From assembly GCA_034440635.1 (NCBI GenBank), contig JAOTON010002098.1, positions 310,001 to 374,000 on the forward strand: a stretch of DNA of 64,000 bases, in the 5' to 3' direction. Below the pieces are notes generated by a model. It worked only from the letters and a program-made list of their open reading frames with translations, was not told the DNA's origin and did no database searches. The DNA comes from Lepas anatifera (lineage: Eukaryota > Arthropoda > Thecostraca > Lepadidae). How positions within the stretch are numbered: position 1 is the first letter of the stretch; the number at the start of each line of letters is the position of its first letter. Both the position numbers and the translations under genes were made by a program. Positions 12,492 through 25,699 of the stretch are shown piece after piece.

Positions 12492-15400
12492 GTGGCTAGA
12501 CGAGCCCCACCATCCCCGCTTCTGACAACTGTACTAAAGCCTATCAGGTTCTATAAATATAGACGTTCGCCGGCAGTTTGGCTTACGTGGAAATTGATCA
12601 GTCACCAAATTTGTGACCAGACCGCCAAAATAAATAGGTAGTAGTAGCACAATAACCTCAACCTCGTGGAAGACCCAAAAGAACACCGGCAGACGAGAGT
12701 GAATTTGGCTGTGGATACCGCCATCCGAATCCAAACTTGAGAGGCCTCACTTAACGACCACGCCGGTATTTTTATGGTTCAGGACACCAGGCCCGATTAG
12801 CCTACATTTCTGTCCGATACCCGAAGCCGGGCGGTCCGTGCCGTATTTTGCGGCTGCGGTGGCCTGATGGCTACGAAGCCGTAGCACTTCACCGTCCCAC
12901 GCCGAAAACAATGGCACGTGGTAGGGCCGGGGCGCGGCCGGACCGCCGCCGCTGTTTACCGCTGTGGTTTTGCGGCGCGTGGTTGTATTGTTGGTCCTAC
13001 TCGGGAACGCGTGGTATTCCTCCTGAGACGCGGTCGGACACGCACCGGTTGGCGTATTGAAACACTGGACGGATGTCATGTGATCAGGCCTACCCAGTCC
13101 AGAATTTCACAGACTCGCGTGGTTAAATGGGGAGAGTGAGACAATGGGTAGCTGCGTTTTGGTGTGATTGTCATGAATGCGGGAATCTGTGGAAGAATTG
13201 AGCCTCACGAGATGGTGTACTGAAATAAGGTTCTGTAGGTGAGTTTAAGTCGGGATTTATTTGCAGGTTATGGACTGGTACACTCAGCAGAATGATACCG
13301 GTATGCTCAAACAAATGCTATGTCGATTCGCTTAATGCGATTGGGGCTTTTATGTCTTTTCTGCAGTTTGGCAATGTAGCGATGGAAGTAAATCGGGCTA
13401 GTTTAGCATCGGTCAAGAACATCCAAAGGAAAGTGCTTAAAGAAAATAATCCTTCACGATAATCATTAAGCAAGCACAATTAAGCAGCACAACCAGCGAG
13501 GTTGAAACAACAAAACACATGTGCCTTCCCTTATGACGTATGTTGTGAGGGCTAATGTGTGCGTTTACTTCTGTTCTTTCTTCGCCCCGCCTGTTATCAT
13601 TCTGCGATTATAGTGGAATTTTTCACGGGAGTTTCGGTCATCGCCCTCTGCTGCCGCTCCGCATCTGACACCCCTGACGGCTGAGGTGTGAGGTGTGAGG
13701 TCCACCCCTTCCCTCACACCACCCGTGCTGCCATTACTCGCATTATAAAGCCATTTCCCCAGCACAGCGACCATTCATCGTGTTCCATTACATACCGGAG
13801 GTTCATGACCCGAGCTTCTGCCAAGATGCCACCCCTCTACAGGCACGTGTTGTCTGTTTGCCGTACAATGGAACAATTTCCGGGTCAAAAGATCGGCAGC
13901 GGCTGTAGGGAGATTACATCCCCATGCCTGGCCGCTGCGTCTGTGACGGCTAGGACAGGGCTGTGCACATGGCGGATCACAGAGCAAATCTGCGGAACGA
14001 CAATAGCCTTTCATTTGTATCGAACCGAGCAGAACTTTAGAGGCGGGCAAAGGTGCTTTGCACAGAACGCCTTATAAAAAGTCCTTAACTAACTAACTAT
14101 CGAACCGAGCCAACGGGATGCGTTTGGCTTTGGGAAATGAATGGCATTGTCTCTTCATCATGCAAAGTCAGATCGAAAGCGATTGATGTGTAAGATTTCG
14201 CAGATGTTAAGTCAGGTAAATATCTATTGGTGAATATGAATGCATTGCTTTATGAGACCGTGGCCATTCTCCGCCTATAAGTTAGGGATTATATAATGCT
14301 ACTGGATGATGCATGAAGTATTTGCCGTGCCGTTTTCACAGACAGTTCATTTAACGTCGTACATTCTGCCGTTCATTCAACGCCTTGCCTTAGAATCTAA
14401 GAATATCCATATGGAAAGCAGCATCTTCCCAGTCACCATATATGCTTTTTCCTGGTTACCTTACCAAAAATATACAAGGTTTGGCCTCCTGAGAAAAATA
14501 CAATAAGTAAGGAAAATTATCTCAAAGATGCGGTGATGCCGCCAAACGAAGGACAGCAACACATAGAAGCTGCTATTCTTGTTATTCTGAGACGGATACG
14601 ATCCTTGAAGCAGCAACAAGCGTCACCTTTGAAGTGGGCACGCCGGAAGTGAAGAAGCGTTTCACGGACCGCCCGCAAGGCGCAGAGAAACATTATGAAA
14701 AATCCGACCTAAATTACTTTCCATTCGATCACACGCCGCACAATGGCAACAATAGCGACCCCAAGTACGGGTGAAATGATTTTTCCACGCACAGTGTAAC
14801 ACCTGGTGACGACAAGAACTACTCCAAGCAATAGCTCCGACAACTTCAGCATTCACCAACTGGATAGACTGATTTTCACAGACACAGAAAACATATTTCG
14901 ACCTTGAGCAAACCACCAACAACAAATCTGCCGTGATTCATGGTAACACACCCTATCCACCCCGCCCGGAACGCAGCCGGACAACTGCGGCGTTTGACAC
15001 CGCCAGGAGCCGCGACAGGACATGAGGAATGTGCCATTTCAGGCGCGGACGGCTACCGCGGCAGGCCGCTGTTGTTTTGGCCTCTCTCTAAAGCGGGCCG
15101 CGTGGCCAATTGGAGACCGCTAAAGAATGGCATCAAAGAAGCCGCGCTTCTGTCATCAGCAGCACTTGGTCATAATGTGAATTGTGGTTTAATTTCATGG
15201 TGATTATTTGTGTGGCAAAATAGGAGGTGAAAACAAACATAGATGATCATTTCACAGGTATAATTTCATTAAATGATTTGGCCTCTGCTTGAAACAGTTT
15301 TCATCCAGTTATCTCGTAACATGAAATTGGTTCTGACGCGGTAAGATCGTTTTAGGCGCAGGCCTTTTGACCTCTGCAGAAAACAAGGCAGGGCGATAAT

Positions 15401-17327
15401 GGGGCTCCAGGCCACTGGAGTCTATAATAAATTTGATCAGTTTACTATGGCCACAGCCAACAGGCCAGCGTCAGTCCCAGCCGCCGGGCTTACCACTTAT
15501 AGCACGTGACTCCAATTCGTGACTTTTCGGTACGGATCAGTCGGACTCCTTTACTTACGGCAAGTATACATCTTGGAGTCTTTTTTGCACTGGAATCGCT
15601 AGGAGCTACGTTTTTAAGAATAAAAAGAATATTTTGTTATTTTCTATAGGCTACATCGTCGTTGAACAGGACCAAAGAATTGTACTATCCTATATGGCGG
15701 AGTAAACATAGGCAAAAATGGGCCCTAATTTCCATCGCAAGTCCTGCCTCCCCCTCATCCCCCACCTCTTGTATATGGCGACGCCGTTGACACTGACGCG
15801 CTTTGAATGAGGTCGAAGGGAAGTGCTGCCTGGATATCGGTCATCCTGTTTCTTGTAGCGGTGACATTATTATTGTAGCGGTGACATTCTTGCAGCGCAC
15901 ATATCGTGGGATCGGGCAGTTCGGTAGACAAATGTGAGCAGAGGACTTGTATGCACTGCTCCTGGCCATGGCCCGGTCGTCCATAAACTCCGCTTTCACA
16001 GGCGGAAGCCTCGCTGACGCTGTACGACTTTCAATATTATTCACGGATTAGACCACGTCACACTTGATAAACACTGCACCACCAAAACCCTGAGCGGCCA
16101 AGAACGCTGAGTTTCACTGTAGAGGCCTTCGTTCATCTAGATAGAAAGTAATGCAAGCATGCACTTCCCAGGAGCACATCTGGGCCATTGCACGTCAAAT
16201 CGCACGGAATGAATGCTTTTAGGACCGACCTGTTTCAGTTTTCTTGAAATTTCGTAGGCAGATGGTGCCTATTAAGTCATGAATATTTTCTTACTTTTAG
16301 CTCTGGGTGACTTTTGGGGCTACCTTTGAAGGCTTGGAAATTTAAACATTATTTTTTCAAACCTTGCACGAGTTAATTACGGAGTCTGCAGGAGAAATTT
16401 GAAAATTTGAAATTTTCAGTTAGCTTGGAAAGAATTTCCTGAATTGGGGTAAATTTGACCGGTGATTGCTCCTAAGACATCACTGATCAACCTATTTGGA
16501 TCAGCTTAGTACAAGTGTAAAGACAGTAGAGCAGCTTCAGTGCCGTTCTGATTTTTCCCCATCACAGTTGGTTCCCGAGAGTATGGCTTGAGTTAGAAAT
16601 GACCCCCAGGCGGTCGTGAGCTATCAAAAGAGGCCGGTTGGTAGTGGGAAAGAGGAGCAAGTAACCTGACCTTTCTTATTTGACAAGAGAATATGCATGC
16701 AAATTCTAGCTTAATCAAGTTAAGCATACGCCCAGAATGACGTGTATTCTCTCAAATGGCCTGGGACACAATAAATCAATAATTCTGCCTGCCGTAATTC
16801 TTTTGTGGATATATTTATCGGTTATGGAATGCCCATCTGATTTTTTAAGCTTTTGATGCAAATGTAGCCACATTTCGTACATGGGTGCCTCAATATCCAG
16901 GGCAGTGAACACTGTCACATTTCAAATTTGCGATATTGCCTCGGAAGTCATTTGTTATATTCAGGTCACCTGATTAAAGCGGCTTAACCCAGATAGACTA
17001 AATATTTGTGCACCTTATGAACCTATTTTCATATATTCCGACATTATACATATACATCTCTGAGACTTTTAGCTCCTGTGATGTTCGGAATAACCTTTTG
17101 TGATCTCTAAATTTGACCCCAAAGGTCATCCTGGGCTATATTACCACCAGAAAATGTGTTAAATTTCGTAGCCGTCCGTGAACCAGATTACAAGAAAGCC
17201 GAAGAGGAGGTGGACAACTGGTGTGCAGTTTGACTTGGAATGACCTATTTCTCTGCTGCCCGCGTTTTGTGCGAGTCCTACGCATCCTCTGTTTTCATTC
17301 TTCGCCTCTCTGTTTCCCCTCGCCCTC
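12492..17327. other. Long stretch without recognisable genes
   Basis: Mixed sequence with GC-richer islands at 12.8-13.1 kb and 14.9-15.15 kb. A short duplicated phrase (TTGTAGCGGTGACATT) lies at 15853-15890. Open frames of up to 129 codons occur on both strands at 13.6-14.1 kb, with no domain or codon bias that sets them apart. I see no RNA gene. Confidence 0.45.
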
Positions 17328-17996
17328 TCTTCTGCCCGAAGCTCTGTCTTCTGCCCGAAGCTCTGTCTTCTGCCCGAAGCTCTGTCTTCTGCCCGAAGCT
17401 CTGTCTTCTGCCCGAAGCTCTGTCTTCTGCCCGAAGCTCTCTCTTCTGCCCGAAGCTCTCTCTTCTGCCCAAAGCTCTCTCTTCTGCCCGAAGCTCTGTC
17501 TTCTGCCCGAAGCTCTCTCTTCTGCCCGAAGCTCTCTTCTGCCCGAAGCTCTCTCTTCTGCCCGAAGCTCTGTCTTCTGCCCGAAGCTCTGTCTTCTGCC
17601 CGAAGCTCTGTCTTCTGCCCGAAGCTCTGTCTTCTGCCCGAAGCTCTGTCTTCTGCCCGAAGCTCTGTCTTCTGCCCGAAGCTCTCTCTTCTGCCCAAAG
17701 CTCTCTCTTCTGCCCGAAGCTCTGTCTTCTGCCCGAAGCTCTGTCTTCTGCCCGAAGCTCTCTTCTGCCCGAAGTTCTGTCTTCTGCCCGAAGCTCTGTC
17801 TTCTGCCCGAAGCTCTGTCTTCTGCCCGAAGCTCTGTCTTCTGCCCGAAGCTCTGTCTTCTGCCCGAAGCTCTGTCTTCTGCCCGGAGCTCTGTCTTTTG
17901 CCCGAAGCTCTGTCTTCTGCCCGAAGATCTGTCTTCTGCCCGAAGCTCTGTCTTCTGCCCGAAGCTCTGTCTTCTGCCCGGAGCTCTGTCTGCTGG
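17328..17996. repeat. 19-bp tandem array, about 35 copies
   Basis: The unit is CTCTGTCTTCTGCCCGAAG, with G/C switches (CTCTC for CTCTG) and three or four shortened units. Each unit contains CTTC-TGCCC-GAAG, a small inverted repeat able to form a hairpin. Nineteen is not a multiple of three and the unit has no stop in several frames, so long open frames (up to 285 codons) appear on both strands. They encode only the cycle ALSSARSSVFCPKLCLLPE or its antisense and are not genes. Confidence 0.97.
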
Positions 17997-18950
17997 CCAC
18001 CATTTAGCCTTCAGTGCACCCGGCAATTGTACAGGCGGATGGTGCTATATATTGCAGACGCAATGCGCGGCCAGCTAATTCACCATTCGCATGTCGCGCT
18101 CGATCTTCCTGCTGCCTAATTGCGCGAGCTACCTGGGTGGCACACCTTGGAGCCAAATCTGACGCATAAATAATCCAAATAATGTGGCTAATTGCCGGGC
18201 TGGGTGGTTATCTCGGAGGCGTAATACAGGGACGGAGGCGGCGGTCTGCCACTGCCGTGCGGCCTCGTATGGTGGGGCTCGTGCCGGGCTCGTTCCTAGC
18301 CCCGCTGAAGTTTCATTGTCCGTGGAAAATAGGGATAGCTTAGGTTTGTGGTCTTCGATTATTTGATTTTGAAAAGCTGTAAGAAAATTATCTTTATTGA
18401 AATGTTTTGGAGCCGTATCAGCCTTTACGATTTACAGTAAAATGTGATGTCGCATCAGTAGCGACACTCCTCGATACGTCCCTTGGTAACTTTGACATAA
18501 GGGATCCAGAACATACACATCCTGAGGATTTTCATTACCACAATCTGCAATACAATTATAGTTGTCCTGTTCATTAATTAGTTAGTTACGTTTTGTTGAC
18601 GAGTGTACACCGGGCGCACCACGAGCAGGCTTTTGGATATGGTTTGGACACCAGGACAAATAGACACTGAGGTAGGACAACGGGACAAACAGACATTACC
18701 TTGGTGCGGGACACCAGGTCAAAGTCCTTGGGTGACTGGAGCTCACCCCTTATGGAGGGCGAAGACCACCAAGCCACCATCAAGCGTTAAAAATCTCCAC
18801 TATCCTTGGGTGAGCAAATCCACCCCTAAGTGTGAGCAAAGCCAACTCGGCGGCCAGTAGGCCAACAGCTTAAGATCCAATAGACCCGGAAGTTCTAGTT
18901 ATACAAAATCTAAAGGTCCAAGAACGTTGCGAAAAGTTATTTTTATTGTT
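17997..18950. other. Spacer between two tandem arrays
   Basis: Unique sequence that separates the 19-bp and 42-bp arrays. A GACACCAGG/GGGACA phrase recurs at 18650-18720. No gene is recognised. Confidence 0.4.
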
Positions 18951-18954
18951 ACGG

Positions 18955-21900
18955 CAGGGCAAGGGGGCTGGAGAAGTAATCCTGGCGGGACACAGCATAG
19001 GGTAAGGGGCTGGGAAGTAATCCTGGCGGGACACAGCATAGGGTAAGGGGGCTGGGAAGTAAGCCTGGCGGGACACAGCATAGGGTAAGGGGGCTGGGAA
19101 GTAATCCTGGCGGGACACAGCATAGGGTAAGGGGGCTGGGAAGTAATCCTGGCGGGACACAGCATAGGGTAAGGGGGCTGGGAAGTAATCCTGGCGGGAC
19201 ACAGCATAGGGTAAGGGGCTGGGAAGTAATCCTGGCGGGACACAGCATAGGGTAAGGGGGCTGGGAAGTAATCCTGGCGGGACACAGCATAGGAGTAAGG
19301 GGCTGGGAAGTAATCCTGGCAGGACACAGCATAGGGTAAGGGGCTGGGAAGTAATCCTGGCGGGACACAGCATAGGGTAAGGGGGCTGGGAAGTAATCCT
19401 GGCGGGACACAGCATAGGGTAAGGGGGCTGGGAAGTAATCCTGGCGGGACACAGCATAGGGTAAGGGGGCTGGGAAGTAATCCTGGCGGGACACAGCATA
19501 GGGTAAGGGGGCTGGGAAGTAATCCTGGCGGGACACAGCATAGGGTAAGGGGGCTGGGAAGTAATCCTGGCGGGACACAGCATAGGGTAAGGGGCTGGGA
19601 AGTAATCCTGGCGGGACACAGCATAGGGTAAGGGGGCTGGGAAGTAATCCTGGCGGGACACAGCATAGGGTAAGGGGGGCTGGGAAGTAATCCTGGCGGG
19701 ACACAGCATAGGGTAAGGGGGCTGGGAAGTAATCCTGGCGGGACACAGCATAGGGTAAGGGGCTGGGAAGTAATCCTGGCGGGACACAGCATAGGGTAAG
19801 GGGGCTGGGAAGTAATCCTGGCGGGACACAGCATAGGGTAAGGGGCTGGGAAGTAATCCTGGCGGGACACAGCATAGGGTAAGGGGGCTGGGAAGTAATC
19901 CTGGCGGGACACAGCATAGGGTAAGGGGCTGGGAAGTAATCCTGGCGGGACACAGCATAGGGTAAGGGGGCTGGGAAGTAATCCTGGCGGGACACAGCAT
20001 AGGGTAAGGGCACTGGGAAGTAATCCTGGCGGGACACAGCATAGGGTAAGGGGGCTGGGAAGTAATCCTGGCGGGACACAGCATAGGGTAAGGGGGGCTG
20101 GGAAGTAATCCTGGCGGGACACAGCATAGGGTAAGGGGGCTGGGAAGTAATCCTGGCGGGACACAGCATAGGGCAAGGGGGCTGGGAAGTAATCCTGGCG
20201 GGACACAGCATAGGGTAAGGGGGCTGGGAAGTAATCCTGGCGGGACACAGCATAGGGTAAGGGGCTGGGAAGTAATCCTGGCGGGACACAGCATAGGGTA
20301 AGGGGACTGGGAAGTAATCCTGGCGGGACACAGCATAGGGTAAGGGGGCTGGGAAGTAATCCTGGCGGGACACAGCATAGGGTAAGGGGCTGGGAAGTAA
20401 TCCTGGCGGGACACAGCATAGGGTAAGGGGGGCTGGGAAGTAATCCTGGCGGGACACAGCATAGGGTAAGGGGGCTGGGAAGTAATCCTGGCGGGACACA
20501 GCATAGGGTAAGGGGACTGGGAAGTAATCCTGGCGGGACACAGCATAGGGTAAGGGGGCTGGGAAGTAATCCTGGCGGGACACAGCATAGGGTAAGGGGG
20601 CTGGGAAGTAATCCTGGCGGGACACAGCATAGGGTAAGGGGCTGGGAAGTAATCCTGGCGGGACACAGCATAGGGTAAGGGGCTGGGAAGTAATCCTGGC
20701 GGGACACAGCATAGGGTAAGGGGGCTGGGAAGTAATCCTGGCGGGACACAGCATAGGGTAAGGGGACTGGGAAGTAATCCTGGCGGGACACAGCATAGGG
20801 TAAGGGGGCTGGGAAGTAATCCTGGCGGGACACAGCATAGGGTAAGGGGGCTGGGAAGTAATCCTGGCAGGACACAGCATAGGGTAAGGGGGCTGGGAAG
20901 TAATCCTGGCGGGACACAGCATAGGGTAAGGGGGCTGGGAAGTAATCCTGGCAGGACACAGCATAGGGTAAGGGGCTGGGAAGTAATCCTGGCGGGACAC
21001 AGCATAGGGTAAGGGGGCTGGGAAGTAATCCTGGCGGGACACAGCATAGGGTAAGGGGGCTGGGAAGTAATCCTGGCGGGACACAGCATAGGGTAAGGGG
21101 GCTGGGAAGTAATCCTGGCGGGACACAGCATAGGGTAAGGGGGCTGGGAAGTAATCCTGGCGGGACACAGCATAGGGTAAGGGGGCTGGGAAGTAATCCT
21201 GGCGGGACACAGCATAGGGTAAGGGGGCTGGGAAGTAATCCTGGCGGGACACAGCATAGGGTAAGGGGCTGGGAAGTAATCCTGGCGGGACACAGCATAG
21301 GGTAAGGGGGGCTGGGAAGTAATCCTGGCGGGACACAGCATAGGGTAAGGGGGCTGGGAAGTAATCCTGGCGGGACACAGCATAGGGTAAGGGGCTGGGA
21401 AGTAATCCTGGCGGGACACAGCATAGGGTAAGGGGGCTGGGAAGTAATCCTGGCGGGACACAGCATAGGGTAAGGGGGCTGGGAAGTAATCCTGGCGGGA
21501 CACAGCATAGGGTAAGGGGACTGGGAAGTAATCCTGGCGGGACACAGCATAGGGTAAGGGGGCTGGGAAGTAATCCTGGCGGGACACAGCATAGGGTAAG
21601 GGGCTGGGAAGTAATCCTGGCGGGACACAGCATAGGGTAAGGGGGCTGGGAAGTAATCCTGGCGGGACACAGCATAGGGTAAGGGGGCTGGGAAGTAATC
21701 CTGGCGGGACACAGCATAGGGTAAGGGGGCTGGGAAGTAATCCTGGCGGGACACAGCATAGGGTAAGGGGGCTGGGAAGTAATCCTGGCGGGACACAGCA
21801 TAGGGTAAGGGGCTGGGAAGTAATCCTGGCGGGACACAGCATAGGGTAAGGGGGCTGGGAAGTAATCCTGGCAGGACACAGCATAGGGTAAGGGGGCTGG

Positions 21901-24403
21901 GAAGTAATCCTGGCGGGACACAGCATAGGGTAAGGGGGCTGGGAAGTAATCCTGGCGGGACACAGCATAGGGTAAGGGGGCTGGGAAGTAATCCTGGCGG
22001 GACACAGCATAGGGTAAGGGGGCTGGGAGGTAATCCTGGCGGGACACAGCATAGGGTAAGGGGGCTGGGAAGTAATCCTGGCGGGACACAGCATAGGGTA
22101 AGGGGGCTGGGAAGTAATCCTGGCGGGACACAGCATAGGGTAAGGGGCTGGGAAGTAATCCTGGCGGGACACAGCATAGGGTAAGGGGGCTGGGAAGTAA
22201 TCCTGGCGGGACACAGCATAGGGTAAGGGGGCTGGGAAGTAATCCTGGCGGGACACAGCATAGGGTAAGGGGGCTGGGAAGTAATCCTGGCGGGACACAG
22301 CATAGGGTAAGGGGGCTGGGAAGTAATCCTGGCGGGACACAGCATAGGGTAAGGGGCTGGGAAGTAATCCTGGCGGGACACAGCTTAGGGTAAGGGGGCT
22401 GGGAAGTAATCCTGGCGGGACACAGCATAGGGTAAGGGGGCTGGGAAGTAATCCTGGCGGGACACAGCATAGGGTAAGGGGGCTGGGAAGTAATCCTGGC
22501 GGGACACAGCATAGGGTAAGGGGACTGGGAAGTAATCCTGGCGGGACACAGCATAGGGTAAGGGGACTGGGAAGTAATCCTGGCGGGACACAGCATAGGG
22601 TAAGGGGCTGGGAAGTAATCCTGGCGGGACACAGCATAGGGTAAGGGGGGCTGGGAAGTAATCCTGGCGGGACACAGCATAGGGTAAGGGGCTGGGAAGT
22701 AATCCTGGCGGGACACAGCATAGGGTAAGGGGGCTGGGAAGTAATCCTGGCGGGACACAGCATAGGGTAAGGGGGCTGGGAAGTAATCCTGGCGGGACAC
22801 AGCATAGGGTAAGGGGACTGGGAAGTAATCCTGGCGGGACACAGCATAGGGTAAGGGGGCTGGGAAGTAATCCTGGCGGGACACAGCATAGGGTAAGGGG
22901 GCTGGGAAGTAATCCTGGCGGGACACAGCATAGGGTAAGGGGGCTGGGAAGTAATCCTGGCGGGACACAGCATAGGGTAAGGGGACTGGGAAGTAATCCT
23001 GGCGGGACACAGCATAGGGTAAGGGGACTGGGAAGTAATCCTGGCGGGACACAGCATAGGGTAAGGGGACTGGGAAGTAATCCTGGCGGGACACAGCATA
23101 GGGTAAGGGGGCTGGGAAGTAATCCTGGCGGGACACAGCATAGGGTAAGGGGGCTGGGAAGTAATCCTGGCGGGACACAGCATAGGGTAAGGGGGCTGGG
23201 AAGTAATCCTGGCGGGACACAGCATAGGGTAAGGGGACTGGGAAGTAATCCTGGCGGGACACAGCATAGGGTAAGGGGACTGGGAAGTAATCCTGGCGGG
23301 ACACAGCATAGGGTAAGGGGGCTGGGAAGTAATCCTGGCGGGACACAGCATAGGGTAAGGGGGCTGGGAAGTAATCCTGGCGGGACACAGCATAGGGTAA
23401 GGGGGCTGGGAAGTAATCCTGGCAGGACACAGCATAGGGTAAGGGGACTGGGAAGTAATCCTGGCGGGACACAGCATAGGGTAAGGGGACTGGGAAGTAA
23501 TCCTGGCGGGACACAGCATAGGGTAAGGGGGCTGGGAAGTAATCCTGGCGGGACACAGCATAGGGTAAGGGGGCTGGGAAGTAATCCTGGCGGGACACAG
23601 CATAGGGTAAGGGGGCTGGGAAGTAATCCTGGCGGGACACAGCATAGGGTAAGGGGGGCTGGGAAGTAATCCTGGCGGGACACAGCATAGGGTAAGGGGG
23701 CTGGGAAGTAATCCTGGCGGGACACAGCATAGGGTAAGGGGACTGGGAAGTAATCCTGGCGGGACACAGCATAGGGTAAGGGGGCTGGGAAGTAATCCTG
23801 GCGGGACACAGCATAGGGTAAGGGGGCTGGGAAGTAATCCTGGCGGGACACAGCATAGGGTAAGGGGGCTGGGAAGTAATCCTGGCGGGACACAGCATAG
23901 GGTAAGGGGACTGGGAAGTAATCCTGGCAGGACACAGCATAGGGTAAGGGGACTGGGAGGTAATCCTGGCGGGACACAGCATAGGGTAAGGGGGCTGGGA
24001 AGTAATCCTGGCGGGACACAGCATAGGGTAAGGGGGCTGGGAAGTAATCCTGGCGGGACACAGCATAGGGTAAGGGGGCTGGGAAGTAATCCTGGCGGGA
24101 CACAGCATAGGGTAAGGGGACTGGGAAGTAAGCCTGGCGGGACACAGCATAGGGTAAGGGGGCTGGGAAGTAATCCTGGCGGGACACAGCATAGGGTAAG
24201 GGGACTGGGAAGTAATCCTGGCGGGACACAGCATAGGGTAAGGGGGGCTGGGAAGTAATCCTGGCGGGACACAGCATAGGGTAAGGGGGCTGGGAAGTAA
24301 TCCTGGCGGGACACAGCATAGGGTAAGGGGACTGGGAAGTAAGCCTGGCGGGACACAGCATAGGGTAAGGGGGGCTGGGAAGTAATCCTGGCGGGACACA
24401 GCA
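18955..24403. repeat. Large 41-43 bp tandem array, about 130 copies
   Basis: The unit runs from CTGGGAAGTAATCCTGGCGG through GACACAGCATAGGGTAAG to a G run. Length varies because that run is 4, 5 or 6 G (41, 42 or 43 bp), with a frequent GGGGACTGGG variant. None of the three minus-strand frames of the unit contains a stop, and slippage only moves between open frames. This produces giant antisense frames of 1,897, 1,841, 1,160 and 679 codons that repeat PYPMLCPARITSQP, LTLCCVPPGLLPSP and LPYAVSRQDYFPAP. I read them as artefacts of the satellite. On the plus strand each unit has four G runs of three or more. Confidence 0.97.
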
Positions 24404-24734
24404 CGGGTGGACGGGCGTCGGCACAGACGTGAGGGGTTCGGGTGGGGGGGGGAGGAGGGGATATTAAAATGCAAACACTCGATGAAGAAAACAGTTCAGG
24501 ATGTAGCAAAATAGCTTCAAAATTTGACCTGTTGTTTCCTGTTTTCAAGCTTAACAAAACCACTAGGCCACCAAGCCATGCAAGGCAGCTGGGCTATTCG
24601 ACCGCTGCATAACTCCTTAATCCTTTGCAGAGTTGCCAGTGGAAAACTAGAAATATTTTATTGTATTTGGAAAAATAAATTCGGGGTTTAAACAGAAGCC
24701 TCAAAATGATGGTTTTTAAATACTAGATAAACAT

Positions 24735-24743
24735 ATTCTCTCT

Positions 24744-24785
<42 letters not shown>

Positions 24786-24797
24786 CTCTCTCTCTCG

Positions 24798-24842
<45 letters not shown>
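24735..24842. repeat. (CT)n microsatellite
   Basis: Almost pure CTCTCT with occasional TTCT and TCGCT interruptions, about 108 bp. The antisense Arg-Glu open frame across it is spurious. Confidence 0.97.
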
Positions 24843-24845
<3 letters not shown>

Positions 24846-25310
24846 TTTTGTCTGAACAAGGCATAATGTTAAGGGTCGGTATACTTTTTAAAGAAATTAC
24901 GCTGGGCTCCGATACTTCTTGTGTTGCAGTATTGATTTGCAATGATCTTGTGTCATTTTCAAAGCTGCAACAGTAAATAAGTGCGACCCGATGTCATAGC
25001 CAAAATATTATTTTGCGTGAATAGGCCTTCGTGTCAGCCCAGAGTATGCCTGGAACGTGACGCGTGATGTAGACTGGAGCTGAAAATTAGTCCTGACCGC
25101 AGCATTAGCACTTGGCATCGTACCGTCCGCCTGGTGAGCCTCACTGGTTGCCATTCCTCGTGATGGTGTTTTTCGTGCGTCTGGCTCTAATCGGCAATGT
25201 TATTAATACGAAACATTACCGCTAGTTTACTTTGTTAGGGATGGTCTAGGGCGCTCCCTCGAGCCTGTATTTGGCTAGGTCATACTTAGGTCATACTTCT
25301 TCTAGGCCAT
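24843..25310. other. Intergenic, no gene recognised
   Basis: Unique-looking sequence between two microsatellites. No open frame, RNA gene or transposon terminus is recognised. Confidence 0.4.
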
Positions 25311-25316
25311 ATTTCG

Positions 25317-25339
25317 TACATACATACATACATATATAC

Positions 25340-25395
<56 letters not shown>
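25317..25395. repeat. (CATA)n/(TA)n microsatellite
   Basis: ACATACATACATATATACAT grades into a long pure TA tract. Short IYIYIY open frames on both strands come from it. Confidence 0.97.
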
Positions 25396-25399
<4 letters not shown>

Positions 25400-25699
25400 T
25401 TCGAACATATTTTGTCAACGGCTATTTCGATGTCAAAGAAGAGGGAAATGTGCGTTTTGGGACCCAGTCGGGCCTGCCTGCCATGCCACATATGTTTGTA
25501 AAGGATAGTTGGAATATTCTTGTTCAGATGTTTAGGAGGAGCTCTTCCTCCTGGCAATACATGGCTGGAAAAGTGTGACATTGCACTGAGGAATTGTTGA
25601 CAGGCTTAACCGAATCATGTGTTTTCGATTTACAGCAAAGATATGAGCAAAACGTGCCTAGCTCGCTCCCTTCTTGTCCCTATGAATAGCATTTAATCG

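Noticed and set aside
17159..18078. Several 180-285 codon open frames on both strands as genes
   Set aside because: They all cycle through the same 19-bp unit. Overlapping frames on opposite strands are expected from a stop-free unit.
18870..24563. A 1,897-codon minus-strand open frame, with 1,841, 1,160 and 679-codon companions, as a giant repeat protein
   Set aside because: The 42-bp unit is stop-free in all three antisense frames and indels shift freely between them. This shows no selection for one frame.
24688..24942. An Arg/Glu-rich protein
   Set aside because: It is an antisense reading of a (CT)n microsatellite.
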